Positions 26,975-35,374 of a stretch of 64,000 bases of DNA are shown one piece after another. The position numbers and the translations under genes were made by a program. This stretch comes from CAZTGZ01 sp964613385 (lineage in GTDB: Bacteria; Bacteroidota; Bacteroidia; NS11-12g; UBA9320). Each line of letters begins with the position of its first letter. Positions within the stretch are counted from its first letter, which is position 1. The stretch is from positions 1-64,000 of the forward strand of contig CAZTGZ010000013.1 of the NCBI GenBank assembly GCA_964613385.1. The letters run 5' to 3'. The notes under the pieces are model-generated. The model was not told the DNA's origin and searched no databases. It saw only the letters and a program-made list of their open reading frames with translations.

Positions 26975-28281
26975 ACGCGTCGATCAAAGGATTTTCAAAA
27001 TTCAATAAGGAAGAGCGGATAGATTGGGTAATCAGCAACTATTCCGAAGAACCTGAAAAACATCTCAAACTCATTAAGAGCTACGCCCATTCAGACCCTA
27101 CTGTTCAGAAACTGCATGATGAGTTTATCGAAAATGCCATCGGCAATTATTATTTGCCCTTAGGTGTAGTTCCGAACATGTTGATGGATGGAAAATGGTA
27201 TTGTATACCTTTGGCCACGGAGGAGAGCAGTGTCGTAGCTGCCATGTCGAGAGCTGCCAGATTTTGGGCAGAAAGAGGCGGGTTTCACACAGAAGTTGTT
27301 TCCACCATCAAATCCGGGCATATCCATTTCATGTGGAAAGGTGATGCAATTGAATTGTCCGGGGCTTTTGAAACACTCATCCCTCAATTTTACGCATCAA
27401 CGGAATCCCTGACGATGAATATGAAATCGCGCGGCGGTGGTATAACTGCCATCCGATTGATAGATAAAAGTACCGAAGAACCCGGATACTTTCAAATCAG
27501 GGTATCTTTTGAAACGGTGGATAGTATGGGTGCCAATTTCATCAATTCAGTACTGGAGCAGATTGCGGCTGTTTTTAAGGAAGAAATCCGTGTATCGCTG
27601 GGACAAGCGCCGGATATCATCATGAGCATTTTGAGCAATTACACCCCTGAATGTCTTGTGAGAAGCGAGGTAAAATGTATGGTAGATGAATTTCCTGAGT
27701 TCGAAGGGTTACGGGGTCAGGCCTATGCAGAAAAAGTGGTTCAGGCCGTGAATATCGCTTGTATCGAACCTTACCGGGCTGTAACACATAATAAAGGCAT
27801 CATGAATGGCATAGATGCAGTGGTGATCGCGACAGGTAACGACTTCAGGGCAGTGGAAGCCTGTGCTCATGCTTATGCGGCGCGAAATGGAAAATACACG
27901 AGTTTAAGTGAGGCGAAAATAGAAAACGGGCAATTTTCCATGTCCCTTGAAATTCCGCTGGCGCTGGGCACAGTTGGCGGCATTACTGCTTTACACCCGA
28001 TGTCAGCTTTTTGTTTGTCAATATTAGGTAAGCCCAATGCAAGCGAATTGATGCGCATTACGGCTTCCGCAGGATTGGCGCAGAACTTCGCCGCAGTAAG
28101 TAGTTTGGTGACTTCAGGAATTCAGAAAGGACATATGAAAATGCATCTGTTGAATATTCTGAACCAATTGGGTGCAACCGAGGTCGAAAAGGAAACCATA
28201 CGACAACAATTTCTTCATAAGGTTCCCAGCCACCGAGCTGTGGTAGATGCTTATCATCAGCTAAAAGGGGAAAAATCTTAG
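26971..28281 (+). CDS. mvaA: HMG-CoA reductase, class II type
   Basis: 436 residues. It reduces HMG-CoA to mevalonate, the committing step of the mevalonate pathway. Key parts: ENAIGNYYLPLGV (catalytic Glu), PLATEESSVVAAMSRAA, DSMGANFIN as the nicotinamide-binding motif, GNDFRAVEACAHA with the catalytic Asp, and ALGTVGGITALHP near the C-terminus. The compact length without a membrane anchor is that of bacterial soluble reductases. It is translationally coupled to idi-2. Its TAG stop shares TTAG (28278-28281) with the stop of the opposing MntR-like gene. Confidence 0.95.
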   Translation: MNASIKGFSKFNKEERIDWVISNYSEEPEKHLKLIKSYAHSDPTVQKLHDEFIENAIGNYYLPLGVVPNMLMDGKWYCIPLATEESSVVAAMSRAARFWAERGGFHTEVVSTIKSGHIHFMWKGDAIELSGAFETLIPQFYASTESLTMNMKSRGGGITAIRLIDKSTEEPGYFQIRVSFETVDSMGANFINSVLEQIAAVFKEEIRVSLGQAPDIIMSILSNYTPECLVRSEVKCMVDEFPEFEGLRGQAYAEKVVQAVNIACIEPYRAVTHNKGIMNGIDAVVIATGNDFRAVEACAHAYAARNGKYTSLSEAKIENGQFSMSLEIPLALGTVGGITALHPMSAFCLSILGKPNASELMRITASAGLAQNFAAVSSLVTSGIQKGHMKMHLLNILNQLGATEVEKETIRQQFLHKVPSHRAVVDAYHQLKGEKS

Positions 28282-28937
28282 TCTAAAGGACTGCAGACCA
28301 GTAATTGTCCAACTACGGCCGCACTCAAGGTAAGGGTGTTGTTCGCATATTCTATGGTCATGCTGCCATCAAAATTTTCTTTTTCGCGAATAAAGAGGAC
28401 GGTCCCCAAAAACAACTGATGCTTGTTCAAATAGGTAAGAAAAGATTCCCCAGTATGAAGCACTGCAGCCAGTTTCCACCTGGATTGCACGGGACAAGCC
28501 GAGAGTTTTTCATAAGCGGGATGAATCATATTTCCCTCAGCATTAGGAATAGGAGAACCATGTGGATCTTGCTTGGGAAATCCCAGCATTTCGTCCATCC
28601 GTGCAAAAAACTTGGGCGCCCGAACATGTTCAAGTTGTTCGGCCACATCATGCACTTCTTCCCATCCAAATCCCATCTGCTCTACCAAAAACATTTCAGC
28701 CAAACGATGCTTCCGGATGATGAGTGCAGCAGCTTTGCGTCCGGTATCGGTTAAACTCAAGGGACGATAACTTTCGTAATGAACCAGACCTTTCACATGC
28801 AGCTTCTTCATCATACTGGTTACCGTCGGCATTTTAATTCCCAATTCCTTACTCAAATCCTGCACGGAGGCAAAACCGCCCTCTCCGCATAAATGGAATA
28901 AGGCTTTCAGGTAGTTTTCTTCGGTGAGAGAATTCAC
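28278..28937 (-). CDS. mntR: DtxR/MntR-family metal-dependent repressor
   Basis: 219 residues from GTG 28937. Winged-helix DNA-binding part at residues 5-65 (SVQDLSKELGIKMPTVTSMM). The dimerisation and metal site has His77 and Glu81 in KHRLAEMFL and His96, Glu100, Glu103, His104 in VHDVAEQLEHV. The position of DtxR Cys102 is Glu100 here, as in MntR, which points to manganese or a wider metal range rather than strict iron (inference). The C-terminal third (about 150-219) looks like the FeoA/SH3-like domain of longer members. It is divergent from the cytochrome operon. Confidence 0.92.
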   Translation of the reverse strand: MNSLTEENYLKALFHLCGEGGFASVQDLSKELGIKMPTVTSMMKKLHVKGLVHYESYRPLSLTDTGRKAAALIIRKHRLAEMFLVEQMGFGWEEVHDVAEQLEHVRAPKFFARMDEMLGFPKQDPHGSPIPNAEGNMIHPAYEKLSACPVQSRWKLAAVLHTGESFLTYLNKHQLFLGTVLFIREKENFDGSMTIEYANNTLTLSAAVVGQLLVCSPLD

Positions 28938-28941
28938 ATTA

Positions 28942-28949
28942 CAAATATA
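28942..28949 (-). promoter_or_regulatory. -7 element of mntR-like gene
   Basis: CAAATATA on the plus strand, that is TATATTTG on the minus strand, ends four bases before the GTG start, predicting a leaderless transcript. Confidence 0.5.
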
Positions 28950-28979
28950 AATGGTTGATAATTTTATGGTAGAAATATT

Positions 28980-29010
28980 TTTGTTAGATTATTCTAACTT
29001 ATTATTTTTG
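28980..29010 (+). promoter_or_regulatory. promoter with MntR/DtxR-type operator for the cytochrome operon
   Basis: A -33 TTTG (28980-28983) and a perfect -7 TATTTTTG (29003-29010) plus C are 19 bp apart. The spacer is filled by GTTAGATTATTCTAAC (28983-28998): GTTAGA and TCTAAC are exact inverted repeats around four bases. The TTAG...CTAA pattern resembles DtxR-family boxes. Its place between the polymerase contacts is that of a repressor site. The ATG of the first gene is 12 bp after the -7 element. Confidence 0.7.
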
Positions 29011-29021
29011 CTGCACTAATT

Positions 29022-30191
29022 ATGAAAAAGACATTTCTTTTCGTCGCTGTAATTCTCTCCATTTACATGGTATCGTGTTCTGAATTACAACCGGCAGAAC
29101 CCGACCCAACCTCGTTGCTCGACGGGCCTATAGAAGGATTGACACCTGAAGAAAATCAGAGATTTATTCGGGGTGACCTGGCATTTAATGATGAGATATT
29201 TCATTCAACCAATGGTTTGGGGCCTGTTTTTGTCGCCAGCAGTTGTGGATCCTGTCATCCCGGAGATGGGAAAGGGCATCCATTTACAACTTTGACACGT
29301 TTTGGCCAAGCTGACAGCAGTGGCAATCCCTGGATAGGTAAAGGCGGGCCTCAGTTGCAGAACAGGGCCATTCCCGGTTTTAAGCCTGAAATATTGCCGG
29401 AAGGAGTACCTTTTACGCGGCTAACTCCCCCTGCCAATACGGGATTGGGATTGCTGTCAGCGATCCCGGATGCAGAACTTCTCAAATTCTCAGATCCCGA
29501 TGATTTAAATGGAGACGGAATTTCCGGTAGACCCAACTGGATTAAGTTACCGGGATATGAAAGCGGTGAACAACATGTTTCCAATCAGGGAAAATACATC
29601 GGAAGATTTGGAAAGAAAGCCGCAGTTTTCAGCTTGCTTCAACAAACTGTGAATGCATATAATCAGGATATTGGCGTCACGTCCGCACTCGAACCGGTTG
29701 ACCCCTATTCCGGCAAAATCTCGGAACCTGAAGTAGATATGAATACCATCAACGATGTGGTGTTCTATCTCGAGACGCTCAGAGCACCGGTTCCGAGAAA
29801 TCCGAACGACACCAAGGTAAAAACAGGTAAAGCANNNNNNNNNNATATTCCCGAAATAAAAACCGGACCTCATTCGATTAGCGCGCTGGCCAATCAGGTC
29901 ATTTACCCTTATACAGATTTGCTGCTTCACGATATGGGACCTGGATTAAACGATGGGTACACCGAAGGAAGTGCATTGCCTTCCGAATGGAGAACGCCGC
30001 CTTTGTGGGGGTTGGGCTTGTCGAAGAATTCGCAGGGTGGTAATTATTTCCTGCTACACGATGGTCGCGCCCGTAGCATTGAAAGTGCTATTCTTTGGCA
30101 TGATGGGGAAGCACAATATTCAAAACAATGGTATCAAGGACTTTCGGAAAATGAAAGATCCGCACTCCTGGCATTTTTAGAATCCTTATGA
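29022..30191 (+). CDS. di-heme oxidoreductase (DUF1111) lipoprotein
   Basis: 389 residues as assembled, lipobox YMVSC (Cys 19). One c-type heme site is visible, CGSCH at 75-79 in VASSCGSCHPGDG. The second expected CxxCH of this two-heme family should lie between GKA and IPEIKTG, exactly where ten Ns interrupt the sequence (29835-29844). Downstream blocks (TDLLLHDMGP, WRTPPLWGLG, FLLHDGRARS, AILWHDGEA) are characteristic of DUF1111 di-heme thiol-oxidoreductase/peroxidase-like proteins. Relatives are found beside iron-uptake imelysins. It is predicted to sit in the envelope and carry electrons. It overlaps the Rieske gene by 4 bp. Confidence 0.88.
   Translation: MKKTFLFVAVILSIYMVSCSELQPAEPDPTSLLDGPIEGLTPEENQRFIRGDLAFNDEIFHSTNGLGPVFVASSCGSCHPGDGKGHPFTTLTRFGQADSSGNPWIGKGGPQLQNRAIPGFKPEILPEGVPFTRLTPPANTGLGLLSAIPDAELLKFSDPDDLNGDGISGRPNWIKLPGYESGEQHVSNQGKYIGRFGKKAAVFSLLQQTVNAYNQDIGVTSALEPVDPYSGKISEPEVDMNTINDVVFYLETLRAPVPRNPNDTKVKTGKAXXXXIPEIKTGPHSISALANQVIYPYTDLLLHDMGPGLNDGYTEGSALPSEWRTPPLWGLGLSKNSQGGNYFLLHDGRARSIESAILWHDGEAQYSKQWYQGLSENERSALLAFLESL
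29835..29844. other. assembly gap (10 N) in di-heme gene
   Basis: Ten placeholder bases. The flanking frame happens to be kept, but the missing stretch must be longer than ten bases if the second heme-binding motif is present. Confidence 0.9.
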
Positions 30192-30604
30192 ACAGAAAAA
30201 TATTTATCCGCCAGTGCACCAAAGCTTGTGCCGGGCTGGCCTTATCGTCATGGATTTTAGAGGCCTGTAAAAGTCCAATGATTACAGCTGAGGAACGAGA
30301 CAATCAACTCGTGCTCAAGACAGATGTATTCACTCAAAATGGAAAGGAAATCAAGGCCGTAATGGCCTATCACGAAGGAAAAAAAATGCCGGTTCTGTTA
30401 GTAAAAGATGAGACTGTACGAGCCTACATGGCGCTGTGCACTCATCAGGGTGCAGAATTGCAATTGATGGGTCAGCGATTGTATTGTCCGGCTCACGGAA
30501 GCGAATTTGATATCTCAGGAAATGTAAAACAGGGACCGGCACAATTGCCTTTGGTAGAGTTGAAAGTCACCCTAAACAACAATGAAATAACCGTAATATT
30601 ATGA
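30188..30604 (+). CDS. Rieske [2Fe-2S] lipoprotein
   Basis: 138 residues. The N-terminal signal has the sequence LALSSWILEAC, giving a likely lipid-modified Cys 27. The Rieske cluster ligands are complete: CTH at 84-86 and CPAH at 100-103 within LYCPAHGSEFD. There is no fused catalytic domain, so it is a small envelope electron carrier. It is coupled by 4-bp overlaps to the di-heme protein and the porin, so the three are made together. The natural inference is electron flow between the Rieske protein and the cytochrome near the outer membrane. Confidence 0.92.
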   Translation: MNRKIFIRQCTKACAGLALSSWILEACKSPMITAEERDNQLVLKTDVFTQNGKEIKAVMAYHEGKKMPVLLVKDETVRAYMALCTHQGAELQLMGQRLYCPAHGSEFDISGNVKQGPAQLPLVELKVTLNNNEITVIL

Positions 30605-31794
30605 TGATTTTCAGAAGATTTTTATGGCCCTTGCTCCTTTGCTTTGCATTGAGCAGTGCGGCACAGATAAAGGACAGCACTCAAATGAATATGGATGCCG
30701 TTTATTCCAGGCCATTTATGCAGGACGGTAATCGAATTTTGTGGGGTGGATATGCGGAAGGCAACTGGCAATACCTGGGCACCGACGGGGTCAGCGATGG
30801 CCATCAATTTCAATTCAGAAGACTGACCCTATTCATGGCTTCCGGTATAACCAAGAATATCCGATTCATGAGTGAACTGGAAATTGAAGATGGTGGTAAG
30901 GAATTGGCCATCGAATTTGCAGCAGTGGATGTATTTTTTACTCCCTGGTTGCAACTCCGTTCAGGCATCATATTGAACCCGATAGGCTCATTCAACCAAA
31001 ACCACGATGGACCTAAATGGGAATTTACTGACCGGCCACTGGTATCCTCCACCCTATTGCCTGCTACCTGGAGCAATGCGGGCTTCGGACTTTTTGGGAA
31101 AACCTACCAATCGAACTGGACTTTTGGTTATGAATTTTATCTAAGCGGAGGATTCGACGGCAGTGTCATCAGCAATGCAGAAAATCGAACAAATTTGAGT
31201 GCTGCTAAAGAAAATCCGGAAAGATTCAATGAATTGCATTCGGGCAAACCTTTATATACCGCAAAACTCGCTACAAAATACAAGGACAAAGCCGAAATGG
31301 GCGTATCTTATATGGGTGGGCAGTTCAGTAAATCGACAGAAGATGGGCTTTCGGTAAATCCTGTTTTAAAATCAAATGTTTGGGCATTCGACTTCAGATG
31401 GGTAAACCGACACGATTGGAGCTTGACCGGGGAGGCAGTATTTCACAGCCTCAATATTCCCGAAACTTACTCCCAACAATATGGGGACCAGCAATGGGGG
31501 TATTTCGCAGATTTAGTAATACCCCTGATAAAGAAACCCATGCTAGGTTGGAAAAATGCCCGTGTTTTAGCTGCATTCCGCTCTGAATATGTTGATTATA
31601 ATTTCGGAAAATTCAAAGAGACCGGGGGAAATATAGGAGATCATGTCTGGAAATTCAGTCCGGCCATTTGTTTCAGACCAACAGATCAAACTGTATTCAG
31701 ACTCAATTATATTTATAGCAGGCAGACCGATTTATTCCAAAATCCTCCCGCGTTAACAGGAGGATTTCAGATAGGATTATCTACGTACTTTTAA
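30601..31794 (+). CDS. outer-membrane porin (OprO/P-like)
   Basis: 397 residues with a signal peptide ending LSSAAQ. The mature protein is a long beta-barrel with porin features (WGGYAEGNWQY, FQFRRLTLFMASG, ELEIEDGGKELAIEFAAVD, a terminal strand FQIGLSTYF ending in Phe). The layout recalls phosphate-selective-type porins O/P, but the substrate is not evident. As the third gene under an MntR-like operator it is expected to pass a metal ion, a chelate or an oxyanion. Its stop abuts the stop of the opposing nhaD gene. Confidence 0.8.
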   Translation: MMIFRRFLWPLLLCFALSSAAQIKDSTQMNMDAVYSRPFMQDGNRILWGGYAEGNWQYLGTDGVSDGHQFQFRRLTLFMASGITKNIRFMSELEIEDGGKELAIEFAAVDVFFTPWLQLRSGIILNPIGSFNQNHDGPKWEFTDRPLVSSTLLPATWSNAGFGLFGKTYQSNWTFGYEFYLSGGFDGSVISNAENRTNLSAAKENPERFNELHSGKPLYTAKLATKYKDKAEMGVSYMGGQFSKSTEDGLSVNPVLKSNVWAFDFRWVNRHDWSLTGEAVFHSLNIPETYSQQYGDQQWGYFADLVIPLIKKPMLGWKNARVLAAFRSEYVDYNFGKFKETGGNIGDHVWKFSPAICFRPTDQTVFRLNYIYSRQTDLFQNPPALTGGFQIGLSTYF

Positions 31795-33084
31795 TTAGTT
31801 GAACATCAACCAATAGGTTGCAATTCCGCCTAAATAGCCCAACAATGCAGGCAAAGCGATTTTACGTGCATACCACATAAAATCAATATGAAAGATACCC
31901 ATAACGGCAACACCTGCGGCAGATCCGATAATCAGGATGCTTCCACCGGTACCGGCGCAATATGCTAATAATTGCCAGAATTCATGATCGGTAGGAAATA
32001 CCCCGGAGTACATTCCCATGGCTCCTGCCACCAAAGGCACGTTATCAACGATCGCTGACAATAATCCGATGATGGTGTTCAACAAATAATTGTTTCCTCC
32101 CAGATTATCATTCAAAAAAGTACTCATATCCTGCAACTGCCCCCCGGTTCTCAAAGCAGAAACTGCCAACAAAATACCCAGGAAGAAAAGTACGGATCCG
32201 GAATCCACTTTCTTTAATACGGCTGCAACCGATTTTTTCTCTTTATGGATATGTTCTGACAATTTGATATGGAAAATTTCCGTAATAAACCACAGCACAC
32301 TCAGGCCAAGCAGAATACCCAGAAAGGGTGGCAAATGTGTCAATGTTTTAAATATCGGTACAAATAACAAAGCGCCTACCCCTGTAAAGAAAACCACACG
32401 TTTCTGGTACTCCGGCACGTGGTAAGCTTCATGTTCTGAATCTTCCGCTTCTTTCGGTGGTAATTGTCCTTTAAAAGTAATACTAAAGAATATCAATGGA
32501 ATTATTAGACATACCAAGGATGGCAAAACCAATGACTTCAGAATTACACCCGTGGTCAAATGCCCGGCAATCCATAACATAATGGTGGTCACATCCCCAA
32601 TCGGCGTCCAGGCCCCTCCCGCATTCGCGGCAATAATAACCACACCTGCAAAAATCCAAAGATCATTCTTGTCTTTAATAATTTTTCGGATTAATGAAGA
32701 CATGACAATGGCCGTGGTTAGGTTATCCAGTACTGATGACATGAAAAAGGTAATCAACCCAAGCACCCATAACAAAGTAACTTTGTTGCGACTATTGATT
32801 TTCTTGGTAATGATGGAGAATCCATGATAGGTATCAATCAGTTCTACGATGGTCATGGCTCCAAGCAAAAAGAATAAAATCCCTCCGATATCCCCGAGAT
32901 GATGCATGACCTCGGCGTCAAGTGTATGCCCATGACCTTCAGGGAACAAATGGCCCAGAGCAATCATCGACCAGCATATAACACCCGTAAATAAAGCAGA
33001 AGCTGCTTTATCAATCTTAATCAAATGCTCGGTCGCAATGAGAATATAACCTACAACAAAGGCTATGATAATAGCGGTATACAT
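31795..33084 (-). CDS. nhaD: NhaD-type Na+/H+ antiporter
   Basis: 429 residues, about twelve membrane helices, inner-membrane exchanger of sodium or lithium for protons. Signatures are SSVLDNLTTAIVMSSL and the second internal repeat IVDNVPLVAGAMGMY, both with the conserved Asp-Asn pair of the ion-transporter superfamily, and ANAGGAWTPIGDVTT. The loop around residues 205-225 is rich in Glu and His. It has its own promoter (33104-33132). It converges on the porin gene with zero spacing. Confidence 0.94.
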   Translation of the reverse strand: MYTAIIIAFVVGYILIATEHLIKIDKAASALFTGVICWSMIALGHLFPEGHGHTLDAEVMHHLGDIGGILFFLLGAMTIVELIDTYHGFSIITKKINSRNKVTLLWVLGLITFFMSSVLDNLTTAIVMSSLIRKIIKDKNDLWIFAGVVIIAANAGGAWTPIGDVTTIMLWIAGHLTTGVILKSLVLPSLVCLIIPLIFFSITFKGQLPPKEAEDSEHEAYHVPEYQKRVVFFTGVGALLFVPIFKTLTHLPPFLGILLGLSVLWFITEIFHIKLSEHIHKEKKSVAAVLKKVDSGSVLFFLGILLAVSALRTGGQLQDMSTFLNDNLGGNNYLLNTIIGLLSAIVDNVPLVAGAMGMYSGVFPTDHEFWQLLAYCAGTGGSILIIGSAAGVAVMGIFHIDFMWYARKIALPALLGYLGGIATYWLMFN

Positions 33085-33103
33085 ATTACAAATATTTTAT
33101 TGG

Positions 33104-33132
33104 CAAAACTATGACGAATATCCATATGCAAA
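33104..33132 (-). promoter_or_regulatory. nhaD promoter
   Basis: On the minus strand: -33 TTTG (plus-strand CAAA 33129-33132), 17 bp, then -7 TAGTTTTG (plus-strand CAAAACTA 33104-33111), 19 bp before the ATG. Confidence 0.6.
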
Positions 33133-33410
33133 TTGAATTTGAAATAATTTTATAGGCTTAATAATCAACCACTTGCAAAAGAGACGAACCTCAATTCCTC
33201 TTCATTCCAATTTTGAGTTTGACGAATATTATTGATTCATTTTTGTTCAAAAGACTATGCACAAACATCATATATCACGAATTTTAAACTATTGTATAGC
33301 ATTGTTCCCAAACAAAATTAAACAAAACAGTATTTTATTATACATTCTTGAAGTGTCATGACGAATTAAACATGAACGATTCAAACAATACGCTCATGAC
33401 TCCGGGGACA

Positions 33411-33437
33411 TTGACCCATATTTCTTACTTACATTTG
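33411..33437 (+). promoter_or_regulatory. promoter of the lower mevalonate operon
   Basis: A -33 TTG (33411-33413), 16 bp, and a perfect -7 TACATTTG (33430-33437) plus C. The GTG start of the first gene is only four bases further on, so the transcript should be leaderless. Confidence 0.6.
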
Positions 33438-33441
33438 CGCG

Positions 33442-34329
33442 GTGAAGTTTTATACGCCTGGCAAATTATTGATTACCGGAGAGTATTCTGTGCTTTGTGG
33501 TGCGAAATCGCTGGCATTGGCGACCCGACTTGGCCAGTCTTTGCAAGTCCAAAGTTCTGCCGGAAATGGTTTGGTGCACTGGACCGCCAAAAAACCCAAC
33601 GGGGAAATTTGGTTAGAAATGACCTTCACATGCAGCGATTTTTCCATCAGATCAGCTACACATCCGGAAATGAGTGAATTGCTCATTCGGTTATTAAAAG
33701 ATTGTCCAAACCCCTTCGAACCGCATATGAATTACGAAGTAGAGACACAGCTTGAATTTGAACCGGAATGGGGGCTGGGCAGCAGCAGTACTTTATTGGT
33801 CAATCTGAGTAAATGGACAGGCGCCGATCCTTACGAAATCCAAAAAAAGCATTTTCATGGAAGTGGATATGATATCGCCACCGGAATAAACGCCGCACCT
33901 ACGGTTTACAGGTTGGAAAAGGAACAACCGATAGCAACAAAAATTGAATGGAATCCTCCATTTAAGGATGATTTATTATTTGTGTATTCAGGTCAAAAGA
34001 AAATTAGCCGGGAAGCTGTTAAGCGATTCAAATGCGAAGAAGTTCAGTACGAAATGTTGCACAAAATAAGCCGGATTACAGACGCTGTAATTGAGTGCCA
34101 AACATTGGATGAATTTATGGAGTGGATGAAAATACATGAAGAAATTACCGGCGAACTATTGCATCAAGCACCTATAATCCGGCACTTTCCTGACTTTCAG
34201 GGGACCATTAAATCTTTAGGTGCATGGGGAGGTGATTTTTTTCTGGCTGCCGGAAAAGAAGATCTTCGCACATATTTTTCAAACAAAGGTTACCACACCA
34301 TGTTTCATTGGGATCAAATCATATTATGA
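33442..34329 (+). CDS. GYDIA-family GHMP kinase (probable phosphomevalonate kinase)
   Basis: 295 residues from GTG 33442. N-terminal YTPGKLLITGEYSVL is the GHMP opening, GLGSSSTLL (111-119) the ATP-binding loop, and HGSGYDIATG (139-148) the motif that names this Bacteroidota family. It is immediately followed by mevalonate diphosphate decarboxylase and mevalonate kinase, and no other phosphomevalonate kinase is in the window. Phosphorylation of mevalonate 5-phosphate is therefore the most economical role (inference from context). Confidence 0.88.
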   Translation: MKFYTPGKLLITGEYSVLCGAKSLALATRLGQSLQVQSSAGNGLVHWTAKKPNGEIWLEMTFTCSDFSIRSATHPEMSELLIRLLKDCPNPFEPHMNYEVETQLEFEPEWGLGSSSTLLVNLSKWTGADPYEIQKKHFHGSGYDIATGINAAPTVYRLEKEQPIATKIEWNPPFKDDLLFVYSGQKKISREAVKRFKCEEVQYEMLHKISRITDAVIECQTLDEFMEWMKIHEEITGELLHQAPIIRHFPDFQGTIKSLGAWGGDFFLAAGKEDLRTYFSNKGYHTMFHWDQIIL

Positions 34330-35369
34330 CCGAAAAAACGAAAGAAATAGTGCATGCGGCCTGGCAAAGTCCATCGAATATAGCCCTGGTAAAATATTGG
34401 GGGAAAAAGGGTGTGCAAATTCCCGCAAATAGTTCTGTGAGTTTTACCCTATCACAATGTGTTACGCGTACGAAAGTAAGTGGGTCCGTACGCACGAAAT
34501 CGGCATCATCGTCCACTGAAGTGTTTCTGGCAGGGTTAAGAAAGCCGGAATTTGACGGGAAAGTCAATAAATTCATCGAATTCATACGTCGGGATTTTCC
34601 TGTCCTTGAGGCCTACGATTGGAGAATTGACACGGAGAACACTTTTCCCCATGGAAGCGGTATAGCCTCATCGGCAAGCGGAATGAGCGCATTGGCACTT
34701 TGTTTTTGCAGCATACTGGATCAAATGGGAGAGTCTGCAACTGACTTCTTCCAGAGGGCTTCACATTATGCCAGATTAGGAAGCGGAAGTGCCTGTCGTT
34801 CTGTATATGGCCCTGCTTCTATATGGGGAGAGCACAAGGATTTCGCCGGAAGTTCTGACCTGTACGGGATGCCATTGGAGGTCCACCCGCTATTTCGAAA
34901 TTTCAGAGACACCATACTCATTGTTCATGAAGGGGAAAAGGATGTGAGCAGCACAGTGGGACATGATCTAGTCCACCAAACGCCCTTTGCACAAGCGCGC
35001 TTTGAACACGCGAACAATCAGATTTCCAACGTTTTAAACATATTGACATCCGGTGATATTGAAGCTTTTATCCCATTGGTCGAAAGTGAAGCCATGATGT
35101 TGCATGCCATGATGATGAGTGCCCATCCATATTTCATTTTGATGAAACCGAATACCCTGGCCATTATTGAGAAAATACGGGACTATCGCAAACAAAAATC
35201 GAACAGTTTCGTTTTTACACTGGATGCCGGAGCGAACGTGCACTTCATGTATAGTGAAGAAGACGAAAAAGATGCGCTGCGTTTCGTTGCGGATGAGTTG
35301 GTTGGTTTATGTGAAAAGGGCAGGTATATTTGTGACCAGGTTGGAAACGGTCCGGAAAAATTGATTTAA
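34326..35369 (+). CDS. mvaD: diphosphomevalonate decarboxylase
   Basis: 347 residues from the ATG at 34326, overlapping the previous stop as ATGA. It converts mevalonate 5-diphosphate to IPP with ATP and loss of CO2. Family motifs: SPSNIALVKYWGKK (15-28), PHGSGIASSASGMSALA (108-124), LGSGSACRSVYG (151-162) and LDAGANVHFMY near 300. The length is as expected. It works between the GYDIA kinase and idi-2 in IPP supply. Confidence 0.96.
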   Translation: MTEKTKEIVHAAWQSPSNIALVKYWGKKGVQIPANSSVSFTLSQCVTRTKVSGSVRTKSASSSTEVFLAGLRKPEFDGKVNKFIEFIRRDFPVLEAYDWRIDTENTFPHGSGIASSASGMSALALCFCSILDQMGESATDFFQRASHYARLGSGSACRSVYGPASIWGEHKDFAGSSDLYGMPLEVHPLFRNFRDTILIVHEGEKDVSSTVGHDLVHQTPFAQARFEHANNQISNVLNILTSGDIEAFIPLVESEAMMLHAMMMSAHPYFILMKPNTLAIIEKIRDYRKQKSNSFVFTLDAGANVHFMYSEEDEKDALRFVADELVGLCEKGRYICDQVGNGPEKLI

Positions 35370-35374
35370 ATAAA

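Larger units (their letters stand above)
33085..33441. other. intergenic region between nhaD and GYDIA kinase
   Basis: An AT-rich stretch of 357 bp with the promoters of the two divergent genes at its ends. I see no RNA gene, riboswitch-like structure or credible ORF in the middle. Confidence 0.5.

Noticed and set aside
33348..33677. 109-codon open frame overlapping the GYDIA-kinase start
   Set aside because: It runs in another frame through the kinase coding region and over its promoter; no domain is visible.
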